A stretch of 64,000 bases of DNA from Betaproteobacteria bacterium (GTDB lineage Bacteria > Pseudomonadota > Gammaproteobacteria > Burkholderiales > Rhodocyclaceae), in the NCBI GenBank assembly GCA_016720065.1, contig JADJXY010000002.1, positions 819,001 through 883,000 on the forward strand. Direction: 5' to 3'. Position 1 is the stretch's first letter. Every line of letters begins with the position of its first letter. The notes under the pieces are model-generated. The model was not told the DNA's origin. It saw only the letters and a list, made by a program, of their open reading frames with translations, and made no database searches. Shown here one piece after another: positions 17,310 through 28,514 of this stretch. A program made the translations under genes and the position numbers.

Positions 17310-17797
17310 AAGTATTCGCCATCGCCGGCTACTCGGGTTCCGGCAAGACCACCCTCCTGGAAAAAGTCATTCCCTGCCTGACCGGCCGCGGGTTGAAGGT
17401 TTCCGTCATCAAGCACACCCACCACGGCTTCGACATCGACCGCCCGGGCAAGGATTCCTACCGCCACCGGGAAGCGGGGGCCCATGAGGTGATGATCGCC
17501 TGCGGCGTGCGCTGGGCCCTGATGAAGGAACTGCGGGATGGCCCAGAACCCTGCCTGGACGATCTGCTGGCCCGCCTGGAGCCCTGCGACCTGGTGCTGG
17601 TGGAGGGCTTCAAGCGCGAGCCCATCCCCAAGCTGGAGGTGTACCGCCCCGCCAACGGCAAGCCGCCCCTCTACCCGGAATGGCCCGACGTCGTTGCCGT
17701 CGCCACCGAAGTCCCGCTGGATACCCCCTTGCCCCAGCTTCCCATCAATGACCCGGAGGCGGTGGCCGCCTTCATCGTCGCTTACCTCAAGCTCTGA
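17306..17797 (+). CDS. mobB: MobB, molybdopterin-guanine dinucleotide biosynthesis adaptor
   Basis: A 163-residue P-loop protein: Walker A GYSGSGKTTLLEKVI at residues 7-21, the MobB signature VIKHTHHGFDIDRPGKDSYRH, and the family motif DLVLVEGFKREP. MobB binds GTP and assists MobA in forming the guanine-dinucleotide form of molybdenum cofactor in the cytoplasm. Its ATG overlaps the preceding stop. moeA, moaD and moaE follow after 132 bases, so this is a molybdenum-cofactor gene group; moaA is separate at 36.9 kb. Confidence 0.93.
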   Translation: MKVFAIAGYSGSGKTTLLEKVIPCLTGRGLKVSVIKHTHHGFDIDRPGKDSYRHREAGAHEVMIACGVRWALMKELRDGPEPCLDDLLARLEPCDLVLVEGFKREPIPKLEVYRPANGKPPLYPEWPDVVAVATEVPLDTPLPQLPINDPEAVAAFIVAYLKL

Positions 17798-17863
17798 CGG
17801 GCATGCGCAGAGACTGTCCCGAGTGATGCAAGACGCTGCCCTGCCCGTTTCCCTCACCCCCGG

Positions 17864-17890
17864 CCCCTCTCCCGCGATGCGGGCGAGGGG
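17864..17890. repeat. Palindromic intergenic hairpin repeat
   Basis: CCCCTCTCCCGC-GAT-GCGGGCGAGGGG forms a hairpin with one mismatch and is preceded by CCCTCACCCCCGG. This resembles a dispersed palindrome common between genes in Gram-negative genomes. It lies between mobB and moeA and could attenuate or stabilise the transcript. Confidence 0.6.
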
Positions 17891-17929
17891 AGGTCACCGA
17901 GACGCTTCGCGTCTTCCACGATAAAGCCC

Positions 17930-19132
17930 ATGCTCACCTTCGAAGATGCCCTCGGCAAGCTGCTTGCCGCCGCTCAGCCGGTCACCGAGACCCGTAGCCT
18001 GCCCCTTACCGCCGCCGCCGGGCGGGTGCTGGCGGCACCCCAGTTTTCCACCGTCGCCGCGCCGCCCCTGGACAATTCCGGCATGGATGGCTACGCGGTG
18101 AAGAGTGCCGACATTCCCGTTGCCGGCACCCGCCTGCCGGTGAGCCAGCGCATTCCCGCCGGCTCCGTCGGGATGCCCTTGCAGCCGGGCACCGCCGCCC
18201 GCATCTTCACCGGCGCACCGATCCCCGCCGGGGCAGACGCGGTGATCATGCAGGAGCTGTGCGAGGCCGGTGACGACGGCGTGGTCATCAACCAGGTGCC
18301 GACGCCGGGCCAGAACATCCGTTGCGCCGGCGAGGACATCGCCGTCGGCGCCGAAATCCTCGCCGCCAGCATCAAGTTGCGGCCCCAGGACATCGCCCTG
18401 GCCGCTTCCGCCGGCCTGCCCGAGTTGCCCGTCTATCGGCGCCTGCGGGTCGGCGTTTTCTTTACCGGCGACGAGCTGGTGCAGCCCGGCGAGCCGCTGC
18501 CCCCCGGGGCCATCTACAACTCCAACCGCTACGCCCTGCGTGCCTTGCTGGAAGGTCTGGGCTGCGAGGTGCGCGACCTCGGCCAGGTGCCGGACACGCT
18601 GGACGCCACCAAGGACGCCCTGCGCCGGGCGGCCGCCGACAACGATCTCATCGTCACCAGCGGCGGCGTCTCGGTAGGCGAGGAAGACCACGTCAAACCG
18701 GCGGTGGAGGCGGAAGGCCGCCTCGACATGTGGAAGATCGCCATCAAGCCGGGCAAGCCCCTGGCCTTCGGCGAAGTTCGCAAGGACGATGGCAAGGCCT
18801 GGTTCATCGGCCTGCCGGGCAACCCGGTGTCGGCCATCGTCACCTTCATGATCATGGTGCGGCCCTTCGTCCTGCGCCTGCAAGGCATCCGCGACGTGAC
18901 GCCCCGGGCCTTCACCCTGCGTGCCGACTTCGACTGGAAGAAGCCCGACGCCCGGGCCGAATTCCTGCGCGGGCGCAGGAACGAAGGCGGCGGCGTCGAA
19001 CTCTATCCCAATCAGGGGGCCGGCGTCGTCACCTCGCTCTGCTGGGGCGACGGCCTGGTCCTCAACCCGCCGGGACAGCCGGTCGCCAAGGGTGATCCGG
19101 TGCGTTTCGTGCCTTTTACGGAATTGCTGTGA
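17930..19132 (+). CDS. moeA: MoeA, molybdopterin molybdenumtransferase
   Basis: A 400-residue protein that inserts molybdate into adenylylated molybdopterin. Family motifs are LPLTAAAGRVLA near the N terminus, the signature PPLDNSGMDGYAV (about residues 45-57), IFTGAPIPAGADAVIMQE, and the MoCF_biosynth domain with FFTGDELVQPGEPL, VTSGGVSVGEEDHVK and IGLPGNPVSA. Its stop overlaps moaD by one base, giving an operon moeA-moaD-moaE. Confidence 0.95.
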   Translation: MLTFEDALGKLLAAAQPVTETRSLPLTAAAGRVLAAPQFSTVAAPPLDNSGMDGYAVKSADIPVAGTRLPVSQRIPAGSVGMPLQPGTAARIFTGAPIPAGADAVIMQELCEAGDDGVVINQVPTPGQNIRCAGEDIAVGAEILAASIKLRPQDIALAASAGLPELPVYRRLRVGVFFTGDELVQPGEPLPPGAIYNSNRYALRALLEGLGCEVRDLGQVPDTLDATKDALRRAAADNDLIVTSGGVSVGEEDHVKPAVEAEGRLDMWKIAIKPGKPLAFGEVRKDDGKAWFIGLPGNPVSAIVTFMIMVRPFVLRLQGIRDVTPRAFTLRADFDWKKPDARAEFLRGRRNEGGGVELYPNQGAGVVTSLCWGDGLVLNPPGQPVAKGDPVRFVPFTELL

Positions 19133-19380
19133 TGAGCGTGCAAGTGCTGTATTTCGCCGGCCTCAGGGAAGCCCTCGGCTGCGCCGGGGAGAAGATCGAC
19201 CTGCCGGCCGGTGTCGCCACCGTGGGCGGCCTCAAGGACTGGCTGGCGGGGCAGGGCCGGGGAGCGCTGGCCAGCGCCCGGAACCTGCGCTGCGCCGTGA
19301 ATCAGGAAATGGTGGGGCCCGAGGCGGCCGTCAAGGCCGGCGACGAAGTGGCCTTCTTCCCGCCGGTGACGGGGGGCTGA
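19132..19380 (+). CDS. moaD: MoaD, molybdopterin synthase sulfur-carrier subunit
   Basis: An 82-residue ubiquitin-like protein ending in the required Gly-Gly (FFPPVTGG), whose C terminus carries the thiocarboxylate that donates sulfur to precursor Z. The start VQVLYFAGLREALG is typical. ATG 19132 overlaps the moeA stop by one base, and moaE starts one base after the stop, giving near-stoichiometric expression of the two synthase subunits. Confidence 0.93.
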   Translation: MSVQVLYFAGLREALGCAGEKIDLPAGVATVGGLKDWLAGQGRGALASARNLRCAVNQEMVGPEAAVKAGDEVAFFPPVTGG

Positions 19381-19381
19381 G

Positions 19382-19837
19382 ATGAGCATCCGCGTCCAGG
19401 AAGCCGATTTCGACGTCGGCGCCGAACTTGCCGCCCTGCGTGCTGGTGACGCCCGGGTCGGCGCCCTGGCCAGCTTCATCGGCCTGGTGCGGGATGTGAA
19501 TGACGGCAGCAGCGTCTCGCAGATGACCCTTGAACACTATCCCGGCATGACCGACAAGGCGCTGGAGGCCATCGTCACCGAAGCCAAGGGCCGCTGGGAC
19601 ATCTACGACGCCCTGGTGATCCACCGGGTGGGGCCCTTGAAACCCTGCGATCAGATCGTCCTCGTGGCGGTGACCAGCGCCCATCGGGGCGAGGCCTTCG
19701 CCGCCTGCGAATTCATCATGGACTACCTGAAGACCCGCGCGCCCTTCTGGAAGCGGGAAGCTACCCCCGAAGGCGCCCGTTGGGTGGATGCGCGGGATAA
19801 GGACGATTCGGCGGCGGCACGCTGGACGAAGGGCTGA
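19382..19837 (+). CDS. moaE: MoaE, molybdopterin synthase catalytic subunit
   Basis: A 151-residue protein that converts precursor Z to molybdopterin with MoaD. Family motifs present are GALASFIGLVRDVNDG, LEHYPGMTDKALEAI, VIHRVGPLKPCDQIVLVAV, the HRGEAFAACEFIMDYLKTRAPFWK segment (residues about 100-122, containing the catalytic lysines) and GARWVDARD. It is the last gene of the operon and converges on the AsmA gene. Confidence 0.95.
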   Translation: MSIRVQEADFDVGAELAALRAGDARVGALASFIGLVRDVNDGSSVSQMTLEHYPGMTDKALEAIVTEAKGRWDIYDALVIHRVGPLKPCDQIVLVAVTSAHRGEAFAACEFIMDYLKTRAPFWKREATPEGARWVDARDKDDSAAARWTKG

Positions 19838-19904
19838 TCCGCGGCGCAGCGGGCGGGTCGACACTCGACGCTTTCCCACCGGGGAAGCAGGGGCCAACGG
19901 AGTC

Positions 19905-21986
19905 CTACTTGCCAAAGAAGCCCTTGAGTCCGCCTTTGAGTTTGTCCGTAGCCTTGCTCTTGACCTCTTCTTTGGCCGCCTCCACCTTGGCCTTGGCGGC
20001 CGCGCCGATCAGGTCGCCGAATTCGAGTTTGTAGGCGAGCTTGTCGAAAGGGCCGTGGAGTCGCACGGGCACGGTCAGGCCCTTGAGATGGTCCAGATCC
20101 TTGCCTTCCTGACCCTTGCTCGAAGCCACCACGCTCACCTTGGCCAGGTAATCCAGGCGGTCGTTGCCGATATCGATGTCGCCCTTGCCGCCCAGGCGCA
20201 GGAAAGGCGACTTCATGTCGAGATCCTCGTTGTGGGCGACGCCGTTGGCGATGCGGAAACTGGCGGTCAGCTCGGAGAAATCGGTCTTTTCCCGGCCGTC
20301 GGCGTCGGCCGTGGCGCTTTCTTTGGCCCCCAGCTTGCCCTTGAGGTCGCGCAGGGTCTTGGCCAGGTTGATGCCCTTGACGGCGCCGTCCTTGAGGACC
20401 AGGTTGGCCGAACCGGCCAGGGCCTTCTTGAGGGCCGGTACCGTGTCGCCCCGGGTGGTGACGTCGACATTGACGGTGCCCCGGCCCTCCAGCGGATCCT
20501 TTTGCAAGGCGTCCTTGAGCAGGGGCTCGATGGCCACGTTGTTCAGGGCCTGCTTGATGGCGAACTCGTTATTGTTGGCATTGACCCCGATGCTGCCGGC
20601 CAGGGTGCCGCCGTAGAGGGCCGCGTTGAACGGGGCCACGTCGAGACGCCCACCGCGGGCGGCGATACGGGCATCGAGCTGGGAAACCTTGATGCGGTGG
20701 GCCTGAAGCTGGCCGATCTTTACCGTGCCGTCGAGATTGAGGGGTTTCAGAGCGGAAAGATCGATCTTGTCCTGGCCGGCAGGGGCCCCGCCGCTGCCGC
20801 CGGAAGAACCCGCCGGCACGGCCGTGCCGGCCGGCGCGGGGGGCAGGTAGCGGTCCACGTCGAGCTTGTCGATATCCAGGGAGAAGCCGAGGGCGAGGGG
20901 GTCGAACTGCCGTACGCCGAGGCGCAGGGCGATCTTCGACTCGTCGAGGGCGGTATGGAGAGCAAGGTCGGCGGTCTTCTTCTCCAGATTGGCCTGGACC
21001 TTGCCGTCGAGGGGCAGGTGCAGCTTCTTCATGGGCAGCGCCGGGCTGGCCACGTCGAGGGTGCCGGCGAGCTTGGCGAGGGCGACGGTCTGGGTGGCGC
21101 CGTCGTAGGCCACCGGTGAGGCGAGCTGGCCCTTGACGGTGGCATCGCCGGACTTGGCATCCAGATCCAGGCTGAAATTGCCGATGCGCAGGGCCTTGGC
21201 CGAGCCCTCGATGCCGGCCACCGCCGCCTTGGCGGCCAGGGACTTGCCCGGGCTGGCGAGATTGGCCGCCAGGGTGAGGGTTTCGCCCTTGGCAGAAGCG
21301 CCGTCGAGGTCCAGGAACGGTGCCGCAAGGATCAGCTCGAAGCGGTCGGCACCGCTGGCGCCCTTGGCGGACAGGGCCAGCTTTTCCACGTGGAAGCGGC
21401 CAGCGCCCGTGTCGCCCTGCAGGCGGCCGGTGGCGAGATTGAGGTCGGTGAGACGGGTGGTCTTGCCGGCTGCCTCGTCCCGATATTCCAGTTTGGCGTT
21501 GCGCAGGTCTACGCCGGCGATGTCGAAGTGCAGGGGCGTTGCCGGAGTGTTTTCCGCAGCCGGCTTTTTGTCATCCTTGGCCGCCTTTTCGCCGCCGCCA
21601 AGGTCATCGATATTCAGGCTGCCGTCCTTGTGCTTGGCCAGGGTGAGGGCCAGGCCATCGGCCTCGACCCGGCGCACTTCCACGCGCTTGGACAGGAGCG
21701 GCATCACGGCCACCGCTAGCCGCGCAGAGTCGAGGGCGACGAACTGGCCATGGCCGCCTTTCTCGGAAAGCGTCAGGTGGCCGATCTGCACCCCCACATC
21801 TGGCCAGACGGAGAGCTTGAGGGGGCCATCGATGACCAGTTTGCGTTGCGTCTTGGCCAGCACCTGCTGGCTGAGTTCTTCCTTGATGCGGGCCTCGTCG
21901 AAGAGGGCGTATAACAGCCCGACAGCACCGACGAGGAGGGCAAGCACGGCGATGGTGGCATAGGCGGCGATGCGAAGGGCTTTCAT
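19905..21986 (-). CDS. AsmA-family inner-membrane-anchored periplasmic protein
   Basis: A 693-residue protein with a single N-terminal membrane helix (about residues 7-28) and a long beta-rich periplasmic part of repeated short strands, typical of AsmA/TamB-related lipid-transfer proteins. Recognisable pieces are RKLVIDGPLKLSVWPDVGVQIGH near the start and LNLDGTVKIGQLQAHRIKVSQ, AALYGGTLAGSIGVNAN and PFLRLGGKGDIDIGNDRLDY in the C-terminal AsmA_2 domain. Such proteins affect phospholipid and outer-membrane homeostasis. It is a single gene, convergent with moaE and divergent from clpB. Confidence 0.85.
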   Translation of the reverse strand: MKALRIAAYATIAVLALLVGAVGLLYALFDEARIKEELSQQVLAKTQRKLVIDGPLKLSVWPDVGVQIGHLTLSEKGGHGQFVALDSARLAVAVMPLLSKRVEVRRVEADGLALTLAKHKDGSLNIDDLGGGEKAAKDDKKPAAENTPATPLHFDIAGVDLRNAKLEYRDEAAGKTTRLTDLNLATGRLQGDTGAGRFHVEKLALSAKGASGADRFELILAAPFLDLDGASAKGETLTLAANLASPGKSLAAKAAVAGIEGSAKALRIGNFSLDLDAKSGDATVKGQLASPVAYDGATQTVALAKLAGTLDVASPALPMKKLHLPLDGKVQANLEKKTADLALHTALDESKIALRLGVRQFDPLALGFSLDIDKLDVDRYLPPAPAGTAVPAGSSGGSGGAPAGQDKIDLSALKPLNLDGTVKIGQLQAHRIKVSQLDARIAARGGRLDVAPFNAALYGGTLAGSIGVNANNNEFAIKQALNNVAIEPLLKDALQKDPLEGRGTVNVDVTTRGDTVPALKKALAGSANLVLKDGAVKGINLAKTLRDLKGKLGAKESATADADGREKTDFSELTASFRIANGVAHNEDLDMKSPFLRLGGKGDIDIGNDRLDYLAKVSVVASSKGQEGKDLDHLKGLTVPVRLHGPFDKLAYKLEFGDLIGAAAKAKVEAAKEEVKSKATDKLKGGLKGFFGK

Positions 21987-22047
21987 GGGACGGCCTCGTT
22001 TTGGGAAGGAGACTCATTCTATGCCAGCCGGGAAAGCCCGGGAGGGC

Positions 22048-22076
22048 CATTGAAATTTTCGCAAGCCCCCCAATCT
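22048..22076 (+). promoter_or_regulatory. Heat-shock (sigma-32-type) promoter of clpB
   Basis: CATTGAAA (22048-22055), 12 bases, then CCCCAATCT (22068-22076) closely follows the sigma-32 consensus CTTGAAA / CCCCATNT. It lies about 40 bases before the clpB ATG. Confidence 0.75.
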
Positions 22077-22113
22077 GGGGAGCATCGGCAATACACCATT
22101 CAGGGAGCCCACC

Positions 22114-24696
<2,583 letters not shown>

Positions 24697-25265
24697 TTGG
24701 GGCGTGGAGTTGGCCTTGTTAGCTCCAGGAACATGCGCCCCACGGCGGGCGATGACCTGCGGTGCCTGCAAGCGGGTGGCGAGGGGGCACACTCCAGACC
24801 CAGGGGCGTCACTCAGATAGCGCTGGCGGCTAGCTTCAAGTTTACATAATACAAATTATGCGGGTTTTTCTATTCGGGAAGACCAGGCCTTAGGCCAGAA
24901 AAAAGCCCACGCTTGTCGGGCATGGGCTTCTTTTGCTGCGACCCCGATCACTGGGTTCGGGGTATTTCGGCTATACGCCGTTCAGGTCGTAACACGGATT
25001 TTTCAAAGGATTTCCTTCTCCAATGCCGTCGGGACTCCCCCATGAAGTGCGGCTTACGTCAGGGGCGTCCGCCTTGCCGCGGGGCGAACACGATCTAAGG
25101 CTAGCAGGAGCCGTGAAAAAATCCAGGGAGTCCGGAAGGAATTTTGGGTATAACCAAAGGCGCAAGTTGAACCCCTAGACGGGCTACCTTTGCGCGATAA
25201 TACAATTCCCGCCCCCCGCTCTGTCCGTAGCATGGACAGACTCAGTTCAGTATTCGGTAGGTTCC
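24697..25265. other. Intergenic region after clpB
   Basis: About 570 bases with no convincing gene. It contains a 16-base inverted repeat CATAAT-ACAA-ATTATG in an AT-rich patch near 24845 and the terminator hairpin at 24896-24935. The remaining sequence before the next gene probably carries its promoter; a GATAAT at 25196 is a possible -10, but no well-spaced -35 is seen. Confidence 0.5.
24896..24935. terminator. Bidirectional-looking terminator downstream of clpB
   Basis: AAAAAAGCCCA pairs with TGGGCTTCTTTT across a 13-base loop, giving an A-rich left arm and T-rich right arm, so it could stop transcription from either side. Confidence 0.75.
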
Positions 25266-26195
25266 ATGGAATCCAGCATCGATCCCGGCACCCGCAAGCT
25301 CGTCAACGGGCAAACTCGCGTCTACTACGAGGGATACTGGATGAAAACCTATCCGGTGCCCGAGAATACCCTGGCTCACAAGAAAAGGCTGATCGAGGCC
25401 CTGACCCGACGCCTGTTCAACCATACGGAGCATGGGCTCAACATTCCCGGGAGCCGCCTCAACGAGGCGCGACTGGCTTACGAATGCGAGGCGGATTCGG
25501 CCAAGCGAAGGGTCAAGGGGGCGATGTACGCGGGGGCTATGTTCAACCGGGCGACCGATATTTTCCGCAACCTGGTCGAATTGCAGGAAGCGGGGGTCGA
25601 AATCCTTCCGAGTTACGAGTTGATGCGGGAGTGCGGGCGTTGTCTGCAGGAGGCCTATACCCTCTGCCGTCTGGTCCTGCATCGAAGCGGCGAGGAAAGT
25701 ATCGATGAACTCTGGGGTGAGCCCTTCCGGGCTTTCAGCATCCCCCTCGAGGAGTTTTACGAGAGCCGCTATATCAAGATCGGCCAGGCCAAGCGCGACA
25801 TTGACCGCATTGCTGACGTGATGGTGAACACCTTTGCGCGGCTGCGGATGTTTCCCGACATTGGCCCGATCATCCGGGAGTTTGCGCTGGCGGCCAAGAT
25901 CAAGTGTGAGACCCTGCGCACGGATCCTGACATTTTCGATGCCTGGGCCAATTTTGCCGCCGCGGCCGAGCGTCTCGTCGGGTCCAAGCCGGAGATGACT
26001 GCAACCCCCGGCGATCCCGAGCTCCGCATGGCGGATTGTGCCCACAAGCTGATCTGGAATGGTCGCGACCTCATTTTCCACATCACCCGAGCCCGTGTCC
26101 CCATGCCCAAGTCGACCCGGGACTTCATGACCCGCTGCAATCAGTTTGCGGCCACGGGGTCCACCCTGGACGAGTGGATTCCCCTCCCCGCCTGA
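25266..26195 (+). CDS. Hypothetical cytoplasmic protein
   Basis: A 309-residue, mostly helical protein without signal peptide or membrane segment. I do not recognise the family. Visible features are an aromatic N-terminal stretch (RVYYEGYWMKTYPVPEN), a helical centre with scattered cysteines (LMRECGRCLQEAYTLCRLVL) and a C-terminal segment with AHKLIWNGRDLIFHITR. Codon use matches the surrounding chromosome, so it does not look recently acquired. It is monocistronic and convergent with the hemerythrin gene. Confidence 0.6.
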   Translation: MESSIDPGTRKLVNGQTRVYYEGYWMKTYPVPENTLAHKKRLIEALTRRLFNHTEHGLNIPGSRLNEARLAYECEADSAKRRVKGAMYAGAMFNRATDIFRNLVELQEAGVEILPSYELMRECGRCLQEAYTLCRLVLHRSGEESIDELWGEPFRAFSIPLEEFYESRYIKIGQAKRDIDRIADVMVNTFARLRMFPDIGPIIREFALAAKIKCETLRTDPDIFDAWANFAAAAERLVGSKPEMTATPGDPELRMADCAHKLIWNGRDLIFHITRARVPMPKSTRDFMTRCNQFAATGSTLDEWIPLPA

Positions 26196-26208
26196 TCAAA
26201 GCCGCGCT

Positions 26209-26682
26209 TCAGTAGTCATCGCGTCCCCAGGGCTCCGGGGCCGGTTTGGCTTCGTGCTGTGCCGCGGCGCTCTGGGCTTGGTAGGCGCGGACATAGGGGA
26301 CGTAATCCTGGTCGACCACCCGGATGTGACGGAAGAACCAGCCATTGATGAGAAACCGGACTTCTTCGGCAATGGCGTCCAGGGAAAGAGTCCTGGCGTT
26401 TTCCAGAAGATTCAGAAGCATACGCCGGAATTCGGCGTGGGTTTGCCGGTGCTCCGCGAGCTTGGGGTAGCCACAGGCGGCCATCAATTCCTCTTCTTCC
26501 CGCAGGTGCGTCTTGATGTAGTCCATCAAGGTGGCGAGGGTCTTCATGACCCGAATCTGATCGCCGTCCCCTTCGAAGCTCGCTGCAAGCTCAAAAAGGC
26601 GGCGATGCTGATCGTCGATCAGGGGCAAACCAACTTCGAGGCTGGGAGACCACTCGGCGTATTCGATGTAACGTTTGTCCAT
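26209..26682 (-). CDS. Bacteriohemerythrin
   Basis: A 157-residue four-helix-bundle protein with the full set of di-iron ligands in the expected spacing: His26 (DDQHRRLF), His59 and Glu63 (THLREEEE), His78 and His82 (EHRQTHAEF), His119 and Asp124 (FRHIRVVDQDY). These bind O2 at a carboxylate-bridged di-iron centre, for oxygen sensing, storage or delivery in microaerophilic bacteria. It is the last gene of the minus-strand run starting at mltG, 11 bases after the ankyrin gene. Confidence 0.9.
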   Translation of the reverse strand: MDKRYIEYAEWSPSLEVGLPLIDDQHRRLFELAASFEGDGDQIRVMKTLATLMDYIKTHLREEEELMAACGYPKLAEHRQTHAEFRRMLLNLLENARTLSLDAIAEEVRFLINGWFFRHIRVVDQDYVPYVRAYQAQSAAAQHEAKPAPEPWGRDDY

Positions 26683-26693
26683 GGTCGGCCCCG

Positions 26694-27368
26694 CTATTTC
26701 ACTTCAAGCGTGACCGATTTGCCCGATCTACCCCCCGCCTTGCGCAGCGCGCCGGCGATATCGGTGTGGTTGTAGCGCAGGGCGATGTCGATGGCGGAAT
26801 CCCCGTTCTCGTTGGTCCGGTTGGGATTGGCGCCGGCACGCAGGAGGGCGTCGACCACCTCTGCAAAACCCCCTCGTGCCGCCGCCATCAGGGCCGTCGT
26901 GCCGTTGTCGCTGGCCGCATTGACGTCGGCCCTGGCCTTGAGGAGGGTGTGAGTGACCGCCAGATGCCCGTTGAAAGCCGCATAGATCAGGGGTGTCCAG
27001 TCCGGGGTATTGACGTGGGCTCCCGCGGCGATCAGTTTCTCTGCGATGGCGACATCGCCCCGAAGCGCGGCGAGTCGCAGGGGAGAATCCCCGGCGCTGT
27101 TGCGCATATTTACCTTGGGGCGCTGGGCCAGCAGGGTATCGACGAGGCGTCCGTGGCCGTCGCGAACCGCGAGCATGAGCAGGCTATTGCCTTCCGGGTC
27201 GGTCGTATCCACGTCGGCCCCTCGCTTGATCAGCGCTGCAACCGCATCCGCGTCGCCGCTCCTCGCGGCAGCGATGAGGTCATCGTAGGTGCCGGCCGAG
27301 GCGGCGCCAGTCAGACCGAGCAGGAACAGGGTGGCAACAAGGGTCTTGATACGCATCTTGATACGCAT
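26694..27368 (-). CDS. Secreted ankyrin-repeat protein
   Basis: A 224-residue protein with a signal peptide (IKTLVATLFLLGLTGAASAG) followed by about five ankyrin repeats of the A-x-x-G-x-x-x-x-V-x-x-L-I-x-x-G-A pattern (SGDADAVAALIKRGADVDT, DGHGRLVDTLLAQ, RGDVAIAEKLIAAGAHVNT, NGHLAVTHTLLKARADVNA, GGFAEVVDALLRAGANPNR). Likely a periplasmic protein-binding scaffold. Two in-frame ATGs (27368 and 27356) are possible starts. It begins four bases after the tatD stop, so it is part of that operon. Confidence 0.82.
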   Translation of the reverse strand: MRIKMRIKTLVATLFLLGLTGAASAGTYDDLIAAARSGDADAVAALIKRGADVDTTDPEGNSLLMLAVRDGHGRLVDTLLAQRPKVNMRNSAGDSPLRLAALRGDVAIAEKLIAAGAHVNTPDWTPLIYAAFNGHLAVTHTLLKARADVNAASDNGTTALMAAARGGFAEVVDALLRAGANPNRTNENGDSAIDIALRYNHTDIAGALRKAGGRSGKSVTLEVK

Positions 27369-27372
27369 GGCT

Positions 27373-28143
27373 TCAGGGTTTGGCGGCGATAAAGAGTCGG
27401 TAGAAATTGGCGCTGGTAGCTTCGGCGATGCGGGAAAAGGACTCTCCCCTCAATTGCGCGATCTCCTCCGCCACATGGCGCACATAAGCAGGCTGATTGG
27501 GTTTCCCACGGTACGGCACCGGGGCGAGGTAGGGCGAATCGGTTTCGACCAGAATGCGGTCCAAAGGTGCCCGGCGCGCCACCTCCTTGACTGCAGCCGC
27601 GTTCTTGAACGTGACGATGCCGGAGAACGAGAGGTACATGCCCAGCCCCAATGCCTCTTCGGCGACCGACCAATCTTCCGAGAAGCAGTGCATGACGCCC
27701 CCGACCTCGGCGGCGCCCTCCTCCCGCAGGATGGAGAGCGTGTCCTGCGCCGATTCCCGCATGTGGATGACCAGGGGCTTGCCGCAATCCCGTGCGGCGC
27801 GGATATGGCAGCGGAAGCGTTCCCGTTGCCACTCCGGCCTATCCTTCTGCCAGTAATAGTCCAGGCCGGTTTCGCCGATGGCGATGACTTTGGGGTGTGC
27901 GGCCAGACGAACCAGTTCGGCGATGGAAGGCTCGTGCACATCGGTGTATTCCGGGTGGACGCCCACCGTGGCCCATAGTGCGGGGCTGGACTCGGCGACT
28001 TCCAGGACGCCGGGCAAATCCTCGAGATTGACCCCGATGCATACCGCGCACCGCACTTCGGCGGCCGCCATGGCCGTGAGCACCTCGGGCAGACGCTCGC
28101 GCAAGCCGGGAAAATCGAGATGGCAGTGGGAATCGACCAGCAC
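27373..28143 (-). CDS. TatD-family metal-dependent DNase
   Basis: A 256-residue TIM-barrel hydrolase. Metal-binding motifs are DSHCHLDFPG at residues 4-13, the AIGETGLDYYW glutamate, FRCHIRAARDCGKPLVIHMRE, VMHCFSE and the C-terminal LVETDSPYLAP. TatD proteins are Mg-dependent 3'-5' nucleases involved in DNA repair and turnover. It sits after holB and pilZ in the conserved order tmk-holB-pilZ-tatD. Confidence 0.92.
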   Translation of the reverse strand: MLVDSHCHLDFPGLRERLPEVLTAMAAAEVRCAVCIGVNLEDLPGVLEVAESSPALWATVGVHPEYTDVHEPSIAELVRLAAHPKVIAIGETGLDYYWQKDRPEWQRERFRCHIRAARDCGKPLVIHMRESAQDTLSILREEGAAEVGGVMHCFSEDWSVAEEALGLGMYLSFSGIVTFKNAAAVKEVARRAPLDRILVETDSPYLAPVPYRGKPNQPAYVRHVAEEIAQLRGESFSRIAEATSANFYRLFIAAKP

Positions 28144-28151
28144 CGGGCGGA

Positions 28152-28514
28152 TCAGAGGGTGTGGGTCGGGCGGGAGGACTGCATGACCCCACCCAGAAGA
28201 CCTTCGATTTTGCGCCGCGCTTCGACGCCACTTTCGTCGCTATTGAAATGAACGCCAATTCCCTGGGCACGGCCGTTCTGCGCCCCGGCAGGAGTCACCC
28301 AGACGACGGTACCGGCGATCGGTAGTTTGGCCGGGTCGTCCATGAGGGAGAGGAGCATGAATACCTCGTCGCCCAGGTTGTAGTTGCGGGTCGTGGGAAT
28401 GAAGATGCCGCCATTGCGCAAATGGGGCATGAAGGCGGCGTAGAGGGCCGACTTGGAGTTGATGTTGAGCGACAGGACGCTCGGGCGCTGCGGAATCGGC
28501 TTGGCTTCGCTCAT
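28152..28514 (-). CDS. pilZ: PilZ-domain type IV pilus protein
   Basis: A 120-residue protein matching the type IV pilus PilZ (LSLNINSKSALYAAFMPHL, GGIFIPTTRNYNLGDEVFM, TVVWVTP, GIGVHF). As in pilus PilZ proteins, the RxxxR and D/NxSxxG motifs for cyclic di-GMP are absent, so it probably acts through protein contacts in pilus assembly. ATG 28514 overlaps the holB stop (ATGA). Confidence 0.85.
   Translation of the reverse strand: MSEAKPIPQRPSVLSLNINSKSALYAAFMPHLRNGGIFIPTTRNYNLGDEVFMLLSLMDDPAKLPIAGTVVWVTPAGAQNGRAQGIGVHFNSDESGVEARRKIEGLLGGVMQSSRPTHTL

Noticed and set aside
25167..25201. TTGAAC and GATAAT as a sigma-70 promoter
   Set aside because: The 23-base spacing is too long for a normal promoter.
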